From Candidatus Woesearchaeota archaeon (GTDB lineage Archaea; Nanoarchaeota; Nanoarchaeia; Woesearchaeales; GW2011-AR4), in NCBI GenBank assembly GCA_023259315.1, contig JAHFQL010000006.1:1-24802 (forward strand): a stretch of 24,802 nt of DNA, in the 5' to 3' direction. This document shows, piece after piece, positions 1 to 7,825 of this stretch. Made by a program: the position numbers and the translations under genes. The notes beneath the pieces are model-generated. The model did not search any database, was not told where the DNA came from, and saw only the letters and a list, made by a program, of their open reading frames with translations. Positions within the stretch are counted from its first letter, which is position 1. Each line of letters begins with the position of its first letter.

Positions 1-3000
1 TGTTGTTCCTGCTCCCAACGAATCCCAAGTTCTTGCAAATGACTGGTCTACATTGTCTGTTGAAGATGTTGTAACTGTACCAGCGCTTCCTCCACCTGAA
101 CTTGAAGATGATGATGATGATGAAGACGAAGATGATGCTGCGCTTGTTGTGAAGCTGAATGTTCCATTGCCTATGCAGTTCCCATTGAAGTCGCATCTTG
201 TTACGTTAAAGTAATAGGTGGTGCTTGCCGATAAACCAGTAATTGATACTGATTGTGTCTTGTTAAAGCCTGTGTTTACTGCTATAGATGATAGTGAAGT
301 GTTTGTAGTGCCGTACAACACAGTAGTATTGACACTTTCATTCTCTCCAGTTACTGTAATTGTTGTTGCAGTGCTGCTGCCAACACTCGAGCTTATTGAA
401 GCTCCAAATGGTGCTGTTGTGTCTGAAACATTGAATTGTAATATGTATTGATTTGTATTTCCTTCATTATCTATCACCCAGAAAGTAATGTTATAACCAA
501 CTCCGCCTGAACCAAGGTCCAATTTCTTGAAACTTTCTTTACTGCCCAAGCATGTGGTGCCTGTTTTTGACATTGTTGTATTGCTTGGTGATGAGCTGTT
601 AAGCTGGTATGAGCATGAAACTGCGTCTAATCCAACCGTTATGTTGGGCACGAAGGAACTGACAGTTTGATTACCGCTTGTTGGAGCTGTTACATTAACT
701 GTTGGATAACCAGTATCATTTACAAACACTACTGCGCTGAAATGTGGCACATAAACATTTACTGTTGTGCCATTTGTGCTGTTCCAGCAAGGCGATGTAA
801 ATGTAAAAATAGGACTAAATGTTGAGTCACATTGCGTTATATTAGTTTTGCTGGTTAAATCATTATGGTCTGCAAAATACCATATTTCGAATTGCGAGCC
901 AATGCTGTATTGGGTTGCATTTATTGGATAAGTTACAACTCCGTAATAACTGTTGTTATTGGAGACGAATTCCTGAACACTATTATTAAACCACACCATG
1001 TCCATTACAGTTGCTGAATAGTTCTGCACCAATCGATTTATGAATGTTGAATCGTTTTGCTTTACAGTAAAGTTGTATTTATTCCAGTTTGCAGCTGACG
1101 CATTAAAGACTAATGTAACATTTACCCCTTTACTTGTGCCATTCAAACCCAAAAACAATTTCAAAGTTTGGTCTGTGACATCTCTGGTATCAAAGTCAAG
1201 AGGATTTCCAGAAGCATTTGTTAAATTAATTACTGAAAGATTTCCATTATAATTAAATAATCCGGAACTTCCGCCTATGCCAGATAAATTCAAAGCCGGA
1301 AAATTCACAGGACCTGTCTGTGTGAATGTGATTAGACTACTATTTCTAATATTTCCTAACGTGTCATTAGCTGTTATCTTAATTGTGTGAGTTCCTGTAC
1401 TAAAGTTAATCGTATGATTAAAGATAAATGTTATCCCTGAGCCTCTTGTTAATTCAAGATTATTTGCATTTGTTGGGTAATAATTGACGCCTGTAAAATT
1501 AAGTCTTGTGTCTATGCCATCAAGATAATAACCAATTGAACTAACGCTACTTTCACTATCCAATAAAGTAACACTAACATTTCCAATACTTGTAACTCTT
1601 GCTTGATCAGCGGGGCTATTTACTGTTATTGCAGGTCCAACATTGTCAACAACAAACCCAAACACTGTGGTATTTGAGTTGCCAACATTGTCAGTCACAG
1701 TTATAGTCAATGTTTGGTTTCCTGATGTTGTTGGGCATGTAGATTCGTTGAAAGGATAAACAGCCGTATTGTTTGAAAAGACAACTGTTGATGATGTGTT
1801 ACAGCTCGAGATGTATGTCAAATTTTGGACATTTACTGCGCCTGCTAGGCCAGAAAAGTTAAGGCTCATTTTTGAAGTAATATTTGTGTTATTCACAAGT
1901 GCCTTTGTTAACAGAGGACCTATAGCACCAGCTGAACTAAGAGGACCAGTCATACCTACAAAAGCCAATCCCGGCTTTCCAGTCTGAACATAAAACTGGT
2001 ATGTATATATTTCATTATTGCCCCAAGTGTCTTGTGCAAATAAATTTACAGAATGAGAGCCATTTGCCAATGCTGTACAGCCTGCATTGTCTTCTTTGCC
2101 TTTAACAGTAATGGTGCCATTGGTATTTGCATTAGCTTCTGCTGTAGATGAATAGTTAACAAATAAGTTGCAATTCGTGCTTGTGCTGCTGTCGATTTGT
2201 ACTGCGATATAATTAAAGAAGCTGCCATCACTTACATTAAATGCTATTGTTGGCTTTGCAGTGGATGAATTTGAATTGTTTGAAACGCTTAAAGAAAGTA
2301 AATTTGCAAGAGTCAAAGTTGGTTTTGTTGTGTCGTTGAATTGAACAGTCATATTATATATTAGTGTAGCAGGGCTTGTTGCGACATTTGATCCATTAAG
2401 ATTTCTATTTCCTAAAGTGTCATTCACTAAAATCCTAAATGTTACATTCTTACCCTCAAATACGCCATGGCCGCTGGATCGACTAAAGGTCAAATTAGTA
2501 GTTCCGCTCACATTGGATGAAGTTGAAACCAATGTTAAGTTTATTTTAGCTCCGGTTAAAGCACTGTTATTGTAAGTTGTACTGTTTATTAACTGCCAGC
2601 TTAAGCTGCTTTGATTAAAGAACTGGATATCGACATCAAGGGGATTGGTTAAGTTATCACTAACATTAGCAAAGAAGAACATTTGTCTTCCTTGTGTCCA
2701 TGTTCCATCTCCACTACTTAATGCAGTTGATGGGTCTGTGCTTCCAAGCTGTTCTGAACCACTAGCCCCTCCTCCTCGAGAACCATTAGTAATGGTAAAA
2801 TTAAGAACCAATGGCGGTATCTGGTCTATTGTAATCTTAATTGCGCTATTATTATTATTGAAAAGGGCATCTGAAGCGCTCACATTAATCAAATAAGTTC
2901 CGTTTGAAACAGCGAAATTAAATGAGGAATTACAAGTTACTCCAACAGAGGTAATAGCATTATTATTCGGATTGCTACATGTAATATTAGTTATTCCGGA

Positions 3001-3714
3001 TTGATTGGTGTAATTAAAGAATGCAACTTGTGTACCGCTTGTATCATATATAGATAGATTGACTGAACCATTCCTTAAAAAGCTCATACCATATGCTGAA
3101 TCAGTAACATTAAATGTGAAATTTCTGACTCCAGAGGTTGAAAAATTAGTCAAAGTTTCTGCTGTGAAGTTAATTGAAGGTCCTGAGGCGTCTACGAAGA
3201 ATGTAAAGTTATTTGTAGCTGCAGAGAAGTTGATAACTGCCTCGCCAGTCGCATTGTTATAACACCCTATAGTCCAAGTATAATTACCATCTTGTGCAAA
3301 TGTATAGTTTGTGTAGCTTCTTGTAAAATTGGACAAGTTATGGTCCTGATTGCCCCCTGAGTTAGTACCATTGGTGCCATTAGTAATGTTCTCAATTATA
3401 GATAGTCCTCCTGATAATGGAAACACTATCCCATCTGTAGTGCTATTTATATATAAAGAACAGTTTACAGATTTGTTTATAACTTCCCCAGCAGCAGACC
3501 ACGTAACATTAAAACTAAAGTTAACATTTCTGTTGGCAGTAGCGTTAACTGTATAGTTTCCAGGTGTATAAAGTGTTATCGTCATTGCCTGAACAAACAG
3601 GACTTCATAGAGAATTATAGTCAGTACAAAAACTAGCATAACAGAAACTAACAAAACTAAATTAACTTTCGCTTCACGAGAATTAAATAACCCTCTAGTT
3701 CCCTCTTTTTGCAT
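1..3714 (-). CDS. Giant Asn/Thr-rich cell-surface protein, C-terminus cut by window edge
   Basis: The frame is open from an ATG at 3714 to the window edge, 1,238 codons without a stop, so the gene is partial. A short charged N-terminus is followed by one hydrophobic segment at about residues 17-41 that can act as signal anchor. The rest is extracellular in style: repeated beta-rich modules with phrases such as TDNVGNSNTT and NDTLGN, typical of bacterial/archaeal Ig-like surface proteins. About 95-100 N-X-S/T sequons were counted by eye. Near the end there is a fibronectin-III-like module (GLSASTTYYFNVTRCDFNGN), a 12-residue Ser run (about 1195-1206), and a tail (SFARTWDSLGAGTT) resembling the start of PGF-pre-PGF domains of archaeal surface proteins; that match is from memory. 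The start is supported by GAGGA at 3721-3725. Probable role: S-layer or adhesin-like protein and substrate of AglB encoded downstream. No enzyme motif seen. Confidence 0.8.
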   Translation of the reverse strand, partial: MQKEGTRGLFNSREAKVNLVLLVSVMLVFVLTIILYEVLFVQAMTITLYTPGNYTVNATANRNVNFSFNVTWSAAGEVINKSVNCSLYINSTTDGIVFPLSGGLSIIENITNGTNGTNSGGNQDHNLSNFTRSYTNYTFAQDGNYTWTIGCYNNATGEAVINFSAATNNFTFFVDASGPSINFTAETLTNFSTSGVRNFTFNVTDSAYGMSFLRNGSVNLSIYDTSGTQVAFFNYTNQSGITNITCSNPNNNAITSVGVTCNSSFNFAVSNGTYLINVSASDALFNNNNSAIKITIDQIPPLVLNFTITNGSRGGGASGSEQLGSTDPSTALSSGDGTWTQGRQMFFFANVSDNLTNPLDVDIQFFNQSSLSWQLINSTTYNNSALTGAKINLTLVSTSSNVSGTTNLTFSRSSGHGVFEGKNVTFRILVNDTLGNRNLNGSNVATSPATLIYNMTVQFNDTTKPTLTLANLLSLSVSNNSNSSTAKPTIAFNVSDGSFFNYIAVQIDSSTSTNCNLFVNYSSTAEANANTNGTITVKGKEDNAGCTALANGSHSVNLFAQDTWGNNEIYTYQFYVQTGKPGLAFVGMTGPLSSAGAIGPLLTKALVNNTNITSKMSLNFSGLAGAVNVQNLTYISSCNTSSTVVFSNNTAVYPFNESTCPTTSGNQTLTITVTDNVGNSNTTVFGFVVDNVGPAITVNSPADQARVTSIGNVSVTLLDSESSVSSIGYYLDGIDTRLNFTGVNYYPTNANNLELTRGSGITFIFNHTINFSTGTHTIKITANDTLGNIRNSSLITFTQTGPVNFPALNLSGIGGSSGLFNYNGNLSVINLTNASGNPLDFDTRDVTDQTLKLFLGLNGTSKGVNVTLVFNASAANWNKYNFTVKQNDSTFINRLVQNYSATVMDMVWFNNSVQEFVSNNNSYYGVVTYPINATQYSIGSQFEIWYFADHNDLTSKTNITQCDSTFSPIFTFTSPCWNSTNGTTVNVYVPHFSAVVFVNDTGYPTVNVTAPTSGNQTVSSFVPNITVGLDAVSCSYQLNSSSPSNTTMSKTGTTCLGSKESFKKLDLGSGGVGYNITFWVIDNEGNTNQYILQFNVSDTTAPFGASISSSVGSSTATTITVTGENESVNTTVLYGTTNTSLSSIAVNTGFNKTQSVSITGLSASTTYYFNVTRCDFNGNCIGNGTFSFTTSAASSSSSSSSSSSSSGGGSAGTVTTSSTDNVDQSFARTWDSLGAGTT
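97..132 (-). repeat. Serine-codon run (12 Ser) in surface protein
   Basis: Twelve consecutive Ser codons, mostly TCA/TCT with one TCG and one AGT, lie between the fibronectin-III-like module and the Gly/Ser linker of the giant surface protein. On the plus strand it shows as a TGA/AGA-rich trinucleotide tract. It probably encodes a flexible linker, and it is a candidate site of length variation by slippage. Confidence 0.8.
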
Positions 3715-3763
3715 TATTAATCCTCAAACTAATATATATAAACAATTGTTGTTTAACAACATG

Positions 3764-3772
3764 TATTTAAAC
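3764..3772 (-). promoter_or_regulatory. TATA box for giant surface protein
   Basis: On the minus strand the site reads GTTTAAATAC. It sits about 54 nt before the ATG at 3714, predicting transcription from about 3742 and a short leader that keeps the GAGGA ribosome-binding site at 3721-3725. A second A/T-rich box at 3731-3742 (TATATATATT) would give a nearly leaderless transcript, and a third TTTAAATATG lies at 3791-3800. Which one is used cannot be told from sequence. Confidence 0.5.
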
Positions 3773-3809
3773 TTTTTGATTTAATAAATCATATTTAAAT
3801 GAGTTATCT

Positions 3810-3832
3810 CAAGTTCGCAATGATTGAACTTG
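3810..3832. repeat. 7-bp inverted repeat in divergent intergenic region
   Basis: CAAGTTC at 3810-3816 and GAACTTG at 3826-3832 form a perfect 7-bp inverted repeat with a 9-nt spacer, between the start of the giant surface gene and the DUF192 gene. It could be a regulator site for either gene. No family can be named. Confidence 0.35.
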
Positions 3833-3863
3833 CCACTCCGCATACAGATTTAAAATTCAAATA

Positions 3864-3873
3864 ATATTTAAAC
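3864..3873 (+). promoter_or_regulatory. TATA box for DUF192 gene
   Basis: ATATTTAAAC at 3864-3873 is a good archaeal TATA box about 45-50 nt before the ATG at 3917. The same TATTTAAACTTTT string occurs at about 3765-3777 on this strand, so the intergenic region carries two copies. Expected start of transcription is near 3895. Confidence 0.45.
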
Positions 3874-3916
3874 TTTTCTATATCTAAAAGTTTTCTGCCT
3901 TATTTTTTAATAAAAA

Positions 3917-4261
3917 ATGAAAATTAGAAATTCAACAAAAAACAGGTTTGTCATTGGCAATGCTGTAATTTGTGATGGCATTTTTTCCAAATTTGTTGGT
4001 CTTATGTTCTCAAAAAGAAAAAATATTGCACTAATCTTTAAATTTGGCAAAGAAAAAATAATCGCACTTCACATGATTTTTGTTTTCTATCCAATAGATG
4101 TGATTTTTTTAAGTAAAAGAAAGATTGCTGTTGACTTGAAAAAAAATTTTACTCCTTTTACATTCTATAATTCAAAAAGAAAAGCAATGTACGCAGTCGA
4201 ACTGCCTGCAGGCATAATCAAAAAAACCAAGACTGAGATTGGGGATAAGATTGAATTTTAA
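3917..4261 (+). CDS. DUF192 family protein
   Basis: The 114-residue protein matches the DUF192 pattern (PF02643). It has GLMF at 28-31, a hydrophobic core HMIFVFYPIDVIFL at 52-65, YAVELPAGI at 92-100 and a closing IGD near 108-110. Family members are small beta-barrel proteins of unknown biochemical role, often exported in other organisms; this one shows no signal peptide and is probably cytoplasmic. Length is close to the usual 110-150 residues. It starts at an ATG without an obvious Shine-Dalgarno. It stands alone, divergent from the giant surface gene and convergent with the tRNA whose 3' end is 9 bases downstream. Confident on family, nothing known on function. Confidence 0.8.
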   Translation: MKIRNSTKNRFVIGNAVICDGIFSKFVGLMFSKRKNIALIFKFGKEKIIALHMIFVFYPIDVIFLSKRKIAVDLKKNFTPFTFYNSKRKAMYAVELPAGIIKKTKTEIGDKIEF

Positions 4262-4304
4262 TAAGAAAATGGGGACGTGAGGATTTGAACCCCAATCCTT
4301 CGGT

Positions 4305-4389
4305 TTCTTCATTTCATCGTCGTGAATTTGTGAGCGAGTTCGCACAAGCTCACTCGCATTTCGCAGACTCATTTTTCCATATCAAATGA
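4305..4389 (-). other. Intron of tRNA-Trp
   Basis: This 85-nt segment separates G37 and A38. Its ends pair with each other: TCATTT at the 5' end with AAATGA near the 3' end, extending the anticodon stem as expected for an intron cut by the archaeal splicing endonuclease. Inside, GTGAGC (4353-4348) pairs with GCTCAC (4335-4330); an alternative stem GCGAGT/ACTCGC overlaps it. A clean bulge-helix-bulge could not be drawn by eye. Confidence 0.75.
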
Positions 4390-4412
4390 CTGGAGCCGAA
4401 GATAATGACCAA

Positions 4413-4430
4413 GTTGTACGGATTGCTCCT
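4413..4430 (-). other. Insertion (possible second intron) in tRNA-Trp D loop
   Basis: About 18 extra nucleotides interrupt the D loop. The insert contains a mini-hairpin GGA-GCAA-TCC with a GNRA-type tetraloop. Removing it restores the standard D-loop pattern with G18-G19. It may be a non-canonical intron or an expanded D loop kept in the mature tRNA; the boundaries may shift by a few bases. Confidence 0.5.
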
Positions 4431-4471
4431 TTATACGACGTCCCCATACAAATCAAAAGAAATATTCTCGT

Positions 4472-4481
4472 TATTTAAAAG
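4472..4481 (-). promoter_or_regulatory. TATA box for tRNA-Trp
   Basis: Minus strand TTTTAAATAA, centred about 31 nt before the tRNA 5' end at 4445. This is the expected spacing for a transcript starting a few bases before the mature end. Confidence 0.6.
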
Positions 4482-4524
4482 TTATTGTTTTGGATTGAAA
4501 AACTAAAAAGAGAAATAAAAATTC

Positions 4525-6570
4525 TTAATAATAAGCTTCTCCTTGAGAGCTGTTAGGAATTTTATCTGCTTCTGATTGTTCCTTGTCTCCTTTTCTTGAA
4601 AACTCCCTGGTACCGTAAATCATGCCGACAGCTACAAGTGCTATAAGTGTCAATATCAAGAGCGCTTCAAGCAATCCTTTCAAGCTTAATGCCATGAAAC
4701 TAAACACAGTGACTGGAATTATATTTGCCTTGAGCGGTATTTGCCTCGTCACTTGGTCATTGCTTTTCACCGCAACAAAAAATGTTTTCTCGCCGGACTC
4801 TTTGGTTTGTGTTGATGCAAATACATTAACTGTTTTCGATTCTTGTGGCTTCAGCACAAAGGCACTTGCTTCGCTTAATCTTAAATCAGCCCAGCCCCAG
4901 CCGTCCAATACGATTGAAAATGATTTTGTGTTATCTCCGTTATTTGTTAAAGTGATTGGATATGTCACCTCGCTGCCATCATTCTTCATATTCTGCTTTC
5001 CGATAGGGGCATTAATTGAAAAGCCGTCAATAACTTCATTGACTTGCTCTGGTTTTCCTTTTACAGAAAACATAATTTCTCTTGATTCCTTGTTGTTGTC
5101 AAACTGGTTTGCTATCTCCGCCCTTAATCTGTAAGTTCCCGGCTCGACATTGTCCGGAATTTTCAGTATGAATTCCTGCTCGATTTCCTCGCTATTGCTG
5201 TCCTTGCCTGACAAAAGTTTTGTTGAAGATAGGTCCAAATACGGAATGCTTGCCTTTGCGGTTATGCCGTCAAGCTGAACAACTCCGCTGTGCTTTATAA
5301 CCAAAGTTACGCTGAGAGATTTTCCTGCTTGAACGCTCTCTTCAGGATTTAATTTTATATTGCTTACAAAAAATGGAAATTTCTGCTCGCTGATTCTCAA
5401 GTCATATGTTTTTTCTACAAAATTGCCATCTGAATCCTTAACAATTACTTTAAGCGTGAAATCGTTCTGCTTGAATTTGCTTACTAGGTTAAGTCTTAAG
5501 CTCTGGGTGACTTGTTCATCTTTGCTGGCATTAAAAGTGCTTGTGGTGTCTGCAACCACATCTCCATTCGCAAAACTTAATATTGCATCTATTCTTGCGC
5601 CTTTTATATTCTCAAGAGCAGTGAATTTTACCCTTAAATCAATATCTTTTTTGCTTTCTCCTATCAATACAAAATTATTCTCCTCAACTGCTAAAACTCT
5701 GTTCTCAACTTCTACACTATCAACTGATATATCCAAATTACTGGATGCTATATTTTCCCCTTTCATCCTTATTCCATAAACTTGCTTGACAGCATTGCCT
5801 TCTGTGTCAACAATCTTCACTGCCAACTCAAATGAGCCGCTTCTCTTGAGCTTGTCCAAAAGCTCTAGCCTTAACAATTTTGACGCGCTTGAATCTTTTG
5901 CAAGGTTAAAGTTCGGAGACGCATCCGCAACAACACTTCCACTATCCAAGTCCTTCAAAACCGCTTCCACGCGGGCGTTTTCAACACTCTCTAATGCCGT
6001 GAACTCAACTGAAACATCAAAATTATCATTCTCATCAATAAAATTTGATGTAGACGATGCAACCACTCTGCTGTTTACTTTGACCCTGTCTATTGAGACA
6101 TCAAGCGCACCTCTAACCGATGTGCTTCTTTTTGTCTTGATGCCATAAGTCTTCTGCTCAGAGCTTCCTCTGGCATTTACTACCTTAACTGTCAAATCAT
6201 AATCATTTTCTCTTGTAAGCCCGTCAGTCAGCCTCAATGTCAAAAAAGCAGTTGTGCTCTCTCCTGCAAAAAGATCAAAAATTCCTGTTGAATCCGCCAC
6301 TACATTGCCGGATTGCTTGCCCCTAAGCACAGCCTCAACATGGCCTGCCTGAAGATCCTGCACAGCAGTAACATCCACTGATAAAAAGAATGTATCAGAA
6401 TCGTCCAAAAGATTGCTTTTTGACTGGCCTACTACCTGGTTGTTAACTATTACCCTATCTATGGAAATATCAAATCCAGACGAGAAAAATGAAGAGCCTG
6501 CATAAGATATATTGCTAAGCAAAATACCAAAAATCATTAAAATTCCTAAAATAGATGTTTTCTTGCTCAT
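4525..6570 (-). CDS. S-layer-like membrane-anchored surface protein with three tandem repeats
   Basis: 681 residues from the ATG at 6570. The frame stays open upstream to a TTG at 6615, but the ATG puts a classical signal peptide (about 1-24, ending NISYA) at the N-terminus. Three tandem repeats of roughly 110-120 residues follow, at about 33-147, 155-270 and 278-396. Each opens with an (F/L)D(I/V)S(I/V)D-V-V-(N/E) motif, has VVAD in the middle and ends with a (K/Q)-(T/V)Y-(G/D)-(I/L)R-like phrase. Two more beta domains (about 400-505 and 515-617) resemble archaeal S-layer/NEW3-type modules. A single membrane helix (about 627-652) and a charged cytoplasmic tail end the protein. This architecture is like proteins labelled putative S-layer protein in DPANN genomes. 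Unlike the giant surface protein it has only about three sequons. Role: structural cell-envelope protein, inferred. Confidence 0.75.
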   Translation of the reverse strand: MSKKTSILGILMIFGILLSNISYAGSSFFSSGFDISIDRVIVNNQVVGQSKSNLLDDSDTFFLSVDVTAVQDLQAGHVEAVLRGKQSGNVVADSTGIFDLFAGESTTAFLTLRLTDGLTRENDYDLTVKVVNARGSSEQKTYGIKTKRSTSVRGALDVSIDRVKVNSRVVASSTSNFIDENDNFDVSVEFTALESVENARVEAVLKDLDSGSVVADASPNFNLAKDSSASKLLRLELLDKLKRSGSFELAVKIVDTEGNAVKQVYGIRMKGENIASSNLDISVDSVEVENRVLAVEENNFVLIGESKKDIDLRVKFTALENIKGARIDAILSFANGDVVADTTSTFNASKDEQVTQSLRLNLVSKFKQNDFTLKVIVKDSDGNFVEKTYDLRISEQKFPFFVSNIKLNPEESVQAGKSLSVTLVIKHSGVVQLDGITAKASIPYLDLSSTKLLSGKDSNSEEIEQEFILKIPDNVEPGTYRLRAEIANQFDNNKESREIMFSVKGKPEQVNEVIDGFSINAPIGKQNMKNDGSEVTYPITLTNNGDNTKSFSIVLDGWGWADLRLSEASAFVLKPQESKTVNVFASTQTKESGEKTFFVAVKSNDQVTRQIPLKANIIPVTVFSFMALSLKGLLEALLILTLIALVAVGMIYGTREFSRKGDKEQSEADKIPNSSQGEAYY

Positions 6571-6601
6571 AACCCCAACTCTGCCTATATTTTTATTATT
6601 A

Positions 6602-6675
6602 TATAGTAGATACAAATAATAGTAGGTTTAAGATGTAGTATATAAATCTTTCGTTATTGTATAGTAGGTACAAAT
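6602..6675 (+). repeat. 16-bp direct repeat in divergent promoter region
   Basis: TATAGTAGATACAAAT at 6602-6617 and TATAGTAGGTACAAAT at 6660-6675 differ at one base. They flank the TATA box of the minus-strand S-layer-like gene and precede the TATA box of the plus-strand reductase gene. Starts are 58 bp apart. The placement fits binding sites for a shared regulator, but no protein can be assigned. Confidence 0.5.
6639..6647 (-). promoter_or_regulatory. TATA box for S-layer-like gene
   Basis: Minus strand ATTTATATAC gives an expected start of transcription near 6618. That is about 48 nt before the ATG at 6570 and almost at the alternative TTG at 6615, so a leaderless TTG start cannot be fully excluded; the signal peptide argues for the ATG. 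Confidence 0.6.
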
Positions 6676-6693
6676 TAGAATAGATGGGGCAAC

Positions 6694-6709
6694 TATTTAT
6701 ATATATAAA
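6694..6709 (+). promoter_or_regulatory. TATA box for reductase gene, leaderless transcript likely
   Basis: TATTTATATATATAAA centred near 6702 predicts transcription from about 6727, which is the ATG at 6728. This supports that start over the in-frame TTG at 6710 that lies at the TATA box itself. Confidence 0.6.
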
Positions 6710-6727
6710 TTGATACTACCAGGATAC

Positions 6728-7819
6728 ATGATAACAATAATAGGGGCAGGTCCTGCAGGCTCTTATCTTGCATATTTGCTTGCGAAACAAGGTCAAAAAG
6801 TCACAATTCTTGAAGAGCATGACACAGTAGGCAGGCCAGTACAATGCACAGGGATTGTCACCCATTCAATAGAGAAATTCTTCAAGATTAGAAATGATGT
6901 TATTGCAAAAAGGCTGGACAAGGTTGTTGTTATCAGCAAAAATAAAAGAATAACGGTCAATGTTGACGAAATTGTAATGTGGCGTGACAAATTCGACAGA
7001 TTTGTATCTGATATGGCTCAAAATGAAGGCGCAGAAATTCTACTCGGGCATAAATTTATTGATTTCAATGGAAAAAATTCAATCAAAGTCAAAGATAAAA
7101 AAAATGACAAAATAAAAGATATTCGCTCTGATATTATAATAGGGGCCGACGGCCCTTACTCAGCTGTTGCAAAAGCAGCAGGCTTGGAATCAGGCTCCAA
7201 AAACTATATCGGCATGCAGGCAAAAGTAAAAGTCAAAATGGACACTTCCTCCTTTGAGACTTATTTTGGAAATGATTTTCCGAATTTCTTTGGATGGTGC
7301 GTGCCTGAAAGCGAAGATATCGCAAGGATTGGCATTGGCTGCTTTGAAAATGCCCAGCAATATTTCTACAAATTTTTGAAGAGCAGAACTAACAAAGACG
7401 AGATTTTGTGCTGGGAATCGGGCTTGATACCATTGTACAATCCCAAAAAAATAATACAAAAAGATAATGTTTATCTCATTGGTGATGCTGCTGCTCAAGT
7501 CAAGGCCACAACTGGCGGCGGCATAATTCCTTCATTAAAAGCAGCAAAAACATTGTGCGATTGCATTATAAACAAAAAAAATTATTGCAGTGAATTCAGA
7601 AAGCAATCCGGAAAAGAACTTCTCTTGCACCTGAGGATAAGGAATATTTTGAATAGTTTCTCTGACGAAGATTATGATAAATTGCTGGGCTTAATGGCTA
7701 CAGAAAAGGCCAGGAAAATCCTGAAAAAATATGACAGAGACAATCCAATACCTTTGGTTGCAAATTTGCTGTTGAGGGAGCCAAGGTTTTTATACTTCTC
7801 AAAAAATTTTTTAGTTTGA
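6728..7819 (+). CDS. Geranylgeranyl reductase family FAD-dependent oxidoreductase
   Basis: 363 residues. The N-terminus MITIIGAGPAGSYLAYLLAK is a Rossmann FAD-binding motif (GxGxxG at 6-11). GRPVQCTGIV at 35-44 is the conserved Cys motif of the geranylgeranyl reductase family. IIGADGPYSAV follows in the middle, and IGDAAAQVKATTGGGI around 251-266 is the second FAD-contacting motif. The family reduces isoprenoid double bonds. In archaea it saturates the geranylgeranyl chains of membrane lipids, and relatives saturate the polyprenyl carrier for N-glycans. Given AglB next door, a dolichol-carrier reductase is an attractive reading, but substrate cannot be told from sequence. Length is slightly short for the family (about 390-400). 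Divergent from the S-layer-like gene; probably leaderless. Confidence 0.85.
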   Translation: MITIIGAGPAGSYLAYLLAKQGQKVTILEEHDTVGRPVQCTGIVTHSIEKFFKIRNDVIAKRLDKVVVISKNKRITVNVDEIVMWRDKFDRFVSDMAQNEGAEILLGHKFIDFNGKNSIKVKDKKNDKIKDIRSDIIIGADGPYSAVAKAAGLESGSKNYIGMQAKVKVKMDTSSFETYFGNDFPNFFGWCVPESEDIARIGIGCFENAQQYFYKFLKSRTNKDEILCWESGLIPLYNPKKIIQKDNVYLIGDAAAQVKATTGGGIIPSLKAAKTLCDCIINKKNYCSEFRKQSGKELLLHLRIRNILNSFSDEDYDKLLGLMATEKARKILKKYDRDNPIPLVANLLLREPRFLYFSKNFLV

Positions 7820-7825
7820 CTATCA

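Larger units (their letters stand above)
4270..4445 (-). tRNA. tRNA-Trp (anticodon CCA) with 37/38 intron and D-loop insertion
   Basis: Minus-strand parts: acceptor GGGGACG (4445-4439) pairing with CGTCCCC (4277-4271), discriminator A at 4270; anticodon stem TTCGG (4400-4396) with CCGAA (4303-4299); loop C-T-CCA-G plus A38 at 4304; variable loop GGAT; T arm TGGGG-TTCAAAT-CCTCA (4294-4278). An 85-nt intron (4389-4305) sits after position 37, the standard archaeal place. The D region is about 17-18 nt too long; removing 4430-4413 gives a textbook D loop AATTGGTCA and a 73-nt mature tRNA, although the D stem is then weak (G-U, U-A, A-U and a U-U). No CCA is encoded. An alternative D stem GTA/TAC using part of the insert is possible, so the insert limits are uncertain. 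Confidence 0.87.

Noticed and set aside
218..3556. Several short plus-strand open frames across 218-3556
   Set aside because: They lie opposite the 1,238-codon minus-strand frame, show no family resemblance and have no ribosome-binding sites; they are mirror frames of the surface-protein gene.
4172..4372. 66-codon minus-strand frame overlapping the tRNA
   Set aside because: Lies inside tRNA-Trp and the end of the DUF192 gene, with no recognisable protein.
4305..4389. C/D box guide RNA inside the tRNA-Trp intron, as in some Euryarchaeota
   Set aside because: Only an imperfect box C-like ACGATGA is near the 3' end and no box D in the right order was found.
4270..4445. tmRNA-like gene because of the long spacing between acceptor arms
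   Set aside because: A full anticodon arm with CCA, normal T arm and intron-consistent pairing explain it as tRNA-Trp; no tag frame.
4525..6615. Longer form of the S-layer-like protein starting at TTG 6615
   Set aside because: The extra 15 residues would precede a complete signal peptide; ATG 6570 is more natural, though a leaderless TTG cannot be excluded.
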